A stretch of 64,000 bases of DNA from positions 1,550,001 to 1,614,000 of the forward strand of contig CBDCZQ010000006.1 of NCBI GenBank assembly GCA_965224575.1. The letters are read 5' to 3'. Shown piece after piece: positions 61,675 through 64,000 of this stretch (within the stretch, counting starts at the first letter, position 1; each line of letters starts with the position of its first letter). The notes beneath the pieces were generated by a model. It worked only from the letters and a program-made list of their open reading frames with translations. It ran no database searches and was not told the DNA's origin. Made by a program: the position numbers and the translations under genes. Source of the DNA: QPIN01 sp965224575. GTDB taxonomy: Bacteria > Pseudomonadota > Gammaproteobacteria > Methylococcales > Methylomonadaceae.

Positions 61675-63973
61675 ATTTTTTCTCCTCAAATTTCATTAAT
61701 AGTGTAGGTAGCAATAAAAAGTCTGCAATTAGAGCAAAAGCAATGACTATTGCAGTTAATAGCCCCATGCCGGAGTTTAATTCAAAACTGGAAAGTGACA
61801 ATACAAGAAAGCCGGCAATTAAAACAACAGAGGTAACCACTAAGGCTCGACCCACTGTTGAAAAAGCATAAATTACTGCATTTTCGGGGCTTAAACCTTG
61901 TTCTCGTCTGGCGCGTAAATATTTACTTAGAAAGTGAACGGTATCATCAACCACAATTCCTAAAGTCATTCCTGTTACGACGGAAAGGGCAAGCCCTACT
62001 TCTCCAACAATTAATCCCCATAAACCAAAGCCTAAGGCGGCAGGAATTAGATTAGGTAATAAGCTGATAAGTCCAATTTTTAAGGACTTAAAAGCGAATA
62101 TTAAAATGATTGAAATCATAAATAAAGCTAAGGTTGTCCCTATCAACATACTTTTAATATTTCGTTTACCAATATTAGCAAACATAAGCCCTGTTCCAGA
62201 GCCAGGGTCAGCAGATAAATCAATATGGGTGGTGTTTTCTTTTAACCAGGTATACGCTCGATTATTTAAGGCGATTAATTCATTACTTGATAGTGTTTGT
62301 AGTGACGGAATTAGACGGATAGATGATTTATCTACATCAATCTGGTTGTTTAAATCCAGTCCATAAGGCAGAGACATCTCATAAAGTAATAAATATTGTG
62401 CCGATAATTCACGTTCTTCTGGAAGCTTATAAAAATCCATATTATCCCCGTGCATATTTTTATTTAAGCGAGTAATAATATCTGTCAATGTCGCAACATG
62501 CGTCGTTTCTGGTTGTTGTCTATACCATGTTGAAAATGCTTCTACATCCTTTAAAAATCCGGGGTTATTGATACCACCGGATTCACCTGAGGATAAAGAA
62601 TATTCTATGTTGTAAACGCCCGTAAGGTTATCCACTGTAAAGTCTGAATCAACTCTATATTTGACTGTTTCATCAAAATAATTAACAAAAATATCGTTTA
62701 GCTCATTTTGTGGTAAAAATGCAATGAGAAAAACAGTGATATTAGCCATAATCCACAATAACGGTTTGCGTTTATTGACAACCATTTTTCCAAAACGGGT
62801 CATTAATGGATCATCATCATTTTGGATTGGCTTAGTCCAAAAAGGTAGAAGAGACATCATGGCGGGTAAAAAAGTCATGGAAAGAATAAAGGCAACGGCA
62901 ACCCCAATAGCAACAAAATTTCCAAGATGCTGGAAGGGGGGGGCATCGGAAAAATTCATACTTAAAAAACCAAGACAGGTGGTTAAGCTGGCAAGAAAAA
63001 CGGGTTGTAAGTTGAGTCGAATAGTTTCCTTAATCGCATCCACTTTGGCTTTCCCATGTTGTAAACTATGTAAAAATGTAACGATAATATGGACTGAATT
63101 AGCAATAGCGATGGTTAAAATCATCGTCGGTGCAGATGCGGAAGGAGGCGAAATTGGGTAGCCAATATATCCACCAATCCCCATAGCTGCAAGAATAGAA
63201 CAAATAATCACTAGCATAGTTAGAATTGTTCCTGTAAAACTTTTAGTTAATATAATTAGCATCAGTAGCATAACCCCAAAACTAATAGGAACTAGCTTTG
63301 CCATATCGCCACGGGACGCTTCACCAAAAGCATTATTCATCATAATCATGCCAGAAATATGCACATTAATATCTGGATGAGCTTGCTGTATCTCCTCAGC
63401 AATTTTTCTGGAAAAACTAACCACCTCGGGTGTTTCTTTATTCTCGTCTATACCGGGTAGCAGAATGGTGACGTTTACACCCGTGACATGTGCTTTTTCT
63501 GGAATAAACCTTTTTATCAGTAACGGCTCTTTCATCGATACTTCTTTTATTTTAGCAATATCTTTAGCCGATAAATTTTCCGCATCTTCAAATAGGTCTC
63601 GAACTATAAGATCATCCTCTTCGGCTTCTGTAAATTGAAAATTAGAAAGAGAATCGACTCTGGAAGAGTAGGGGATTTGCCAGGATTTTTCTGTTATCTC
63701 TTCAACTGCTGCTAGTACATCTGGAGTAAAAACATCTCCACTTTTGGGCTCAAGCACAAAGAGTACATTGTCATTTTTTGAGTATTTTTTTTCAAGTGCT
63801 TCAAAGGCTAATAGCTCTGGATTTTCTGCACTAAAAAACACTCGGTAATTATTAGTAAACGATAAGTATTTACCGCCACTCGCTGCCAATGCCACAAGAA
63901 TTAAAGTTAGAGGGATAACAATCCAGCGGAATTTTACAACCCATTCACCTAGTTTATTTTCAATTGTTTTCAT
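61667..63973 (-). CDS. MMPL/RND-family exporter permease (copy 2)
   Basis: 768 residues, paralogous to 23392-25689 along its length, for example LNDIFVNYFDETVKYR versus LNDEFVKYFDKSVEFR, and MTLGIVVDDTVHFLSKYLRAR versus the copy 1 counterpart. Twelve helices in two halves. GAGAAT precedes ATG 63973, 27 bases from the window end, so the operon's regulator, if any, lies outside. With the LolA-like gene and perhaps the amidohydrolase it forms a second lipid-export-like module. Confidence 0.93.
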   Translation of the reverse strand: MKTIENKLGEWVVKFRWIVIPLTLILVALAASGGKYLSFTNNYRVFFSAENPELLAFEALEKKYSKNDNVLFVLEPKSGDVFTPDVLAAVEEITEKSWQIPYSSRVDSLSNFQFTEAEEDDLIVRDLFEDAENLSAKDIAKIKEVSMKEPLLIKRFIPEKAHVTGVNVTILLPGIDENKETPEVVSFSRKIAEEIQQAHPDINVHISGMIMMNNAFGEASRGDMAKLVPISFGVMLLMLIILTKSFTGTILTMLVIICSILAAMGIGGYIGYPISPPSASAPTMILTIAIANSVHIIVTFLHSLQHGKAKVDAIKETIRLNLQPVFLASLTTCLGFLSMNFSDAPPFQHLGNFVAIGVAVAFILSMTFLPAMMSLLPFWTKPIQNDDDPLMTRFGKMVVNKRKPLLWIMANITVFLIAFLPQNELNDIFVNYFDETVKYRVDSDFTVDNLTGVYNIEYSLSSGESGGINNPGFLKDVEAFSTWYRQQPETTHVATLTDIITRLNKNMHGDNMDFYKLPEERELSAQYLLLYEMSLPYGLDLNNQIDVDKSSIRLIPSLQTLSSNELIALNNRAYTWLKENTTHIDLSADPGSGTGLMFANIGKRNIKSMLIGTTLALFMISIILIFAFKSLKIGLISLLPNLIPAALGFGLWGLIVGEVGLALSVVTGMTLGIVVDDTVHFLSKYLRARREQGLSPENAVIYAFSTVGRALVVTSVVLIAGFLVLSLSSFELNSGMGLLTAIVIAFALIADFLLLPTLLMKFEEKKYA

Positions 63974-64000
63974 TATTTTATTCTCAGTGATGATTTAGTG

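Overview
The window reads as the chromosome of an AT-rich Gram-negative gammaproteobacterium. It carries a UbiH/VisC-type hydroxylase, a TonB receptor and porin, LolA-like/RND modules, CopC with a Cus-type two-component system, and many outer-membrane and exported proteins. The gene content (CopC cluster with exported sialidase-fold proteins, duplicated RND modules, cytosolic-type malate dehydrogenase) fits a methanotroph-like Methylococcales bacterium, but no methane-oxidation gene is present, so that placement is inference. No rRNA, tRNA or CRISPR array was seen.

Region by region. 1-4.2 kb: end of a ubiquinone-type hydroxylase gene, a Lys-rich membrane protein, two tandem paralogous mini-lipoproteins with near-identical promoters, and a large HTTM/DCC membrane protein. 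4.3-7.8 kb: an ABC ATPase, an FtsX-like permease and a TroA/ZnuA-like binding protein, probably a metal transporter. 7.9-14.7 kb: porin, a small secreted protein with internal repeats, TonB receptor, malate dehydrogenase. 14.7-26.3 kb, almost all on the minus strand: Cus-like sensor/regulator, a CopC cluster, an outer-membrane barrel + LolA-like + RND + TetR operon. 26.4-28.8 kb: TM-helix-repeat membrane protein and a LysM protein.

29.2-35.8 kb holds the most novel block: a tightly coupled five-gene cassette (unknown 430 aa, unknown 181 aa, two different Lon/S16-fold proteins, an exported 169 aa protein), then an exported protein, a frameshifted small membrane protein and an OmpA-like protein. 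The two Lon-fold proteins look degenerate in a complementary way: by eye one keeps the catalytic Ser position and the other keeps the Lys position.

35.9-59.4 kb is an accessory, rearranged region. Three copies of one 1754-bp IS (IS5/IS1182-like, with identical predicted transposases) lie at 35935, 48897 and 57464. The target duplication of copy 1 is intact (AATT). Those of copies 2 and 3 mismatch locally but match perfectly when swapped between the copies, and an SRPBCC gene is split between 50651-50934 (minus) and 59218-59372 (plus) so that rejoining restores its frame. A past inversion of the ~6.8 kb between the two IS copies explains both. The same region has a vWA/PspA-like module divergent from a two-component system whose kinase is frameshifted, a c-di-GMP-I (GEMM) type riboswitch ahead of an exported protein gene, a beta-helix protein, a TetR/SDR pair with a perfect operator, a matrixin-like protease, a decayed FitAB-type toxin-antitoxin locus and many short palindromic repeats.

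59.7-64 kb: an M20 amidohydrolase and a second LolA-like + RND pair paralogous to that at 22.6-25.7 kb.
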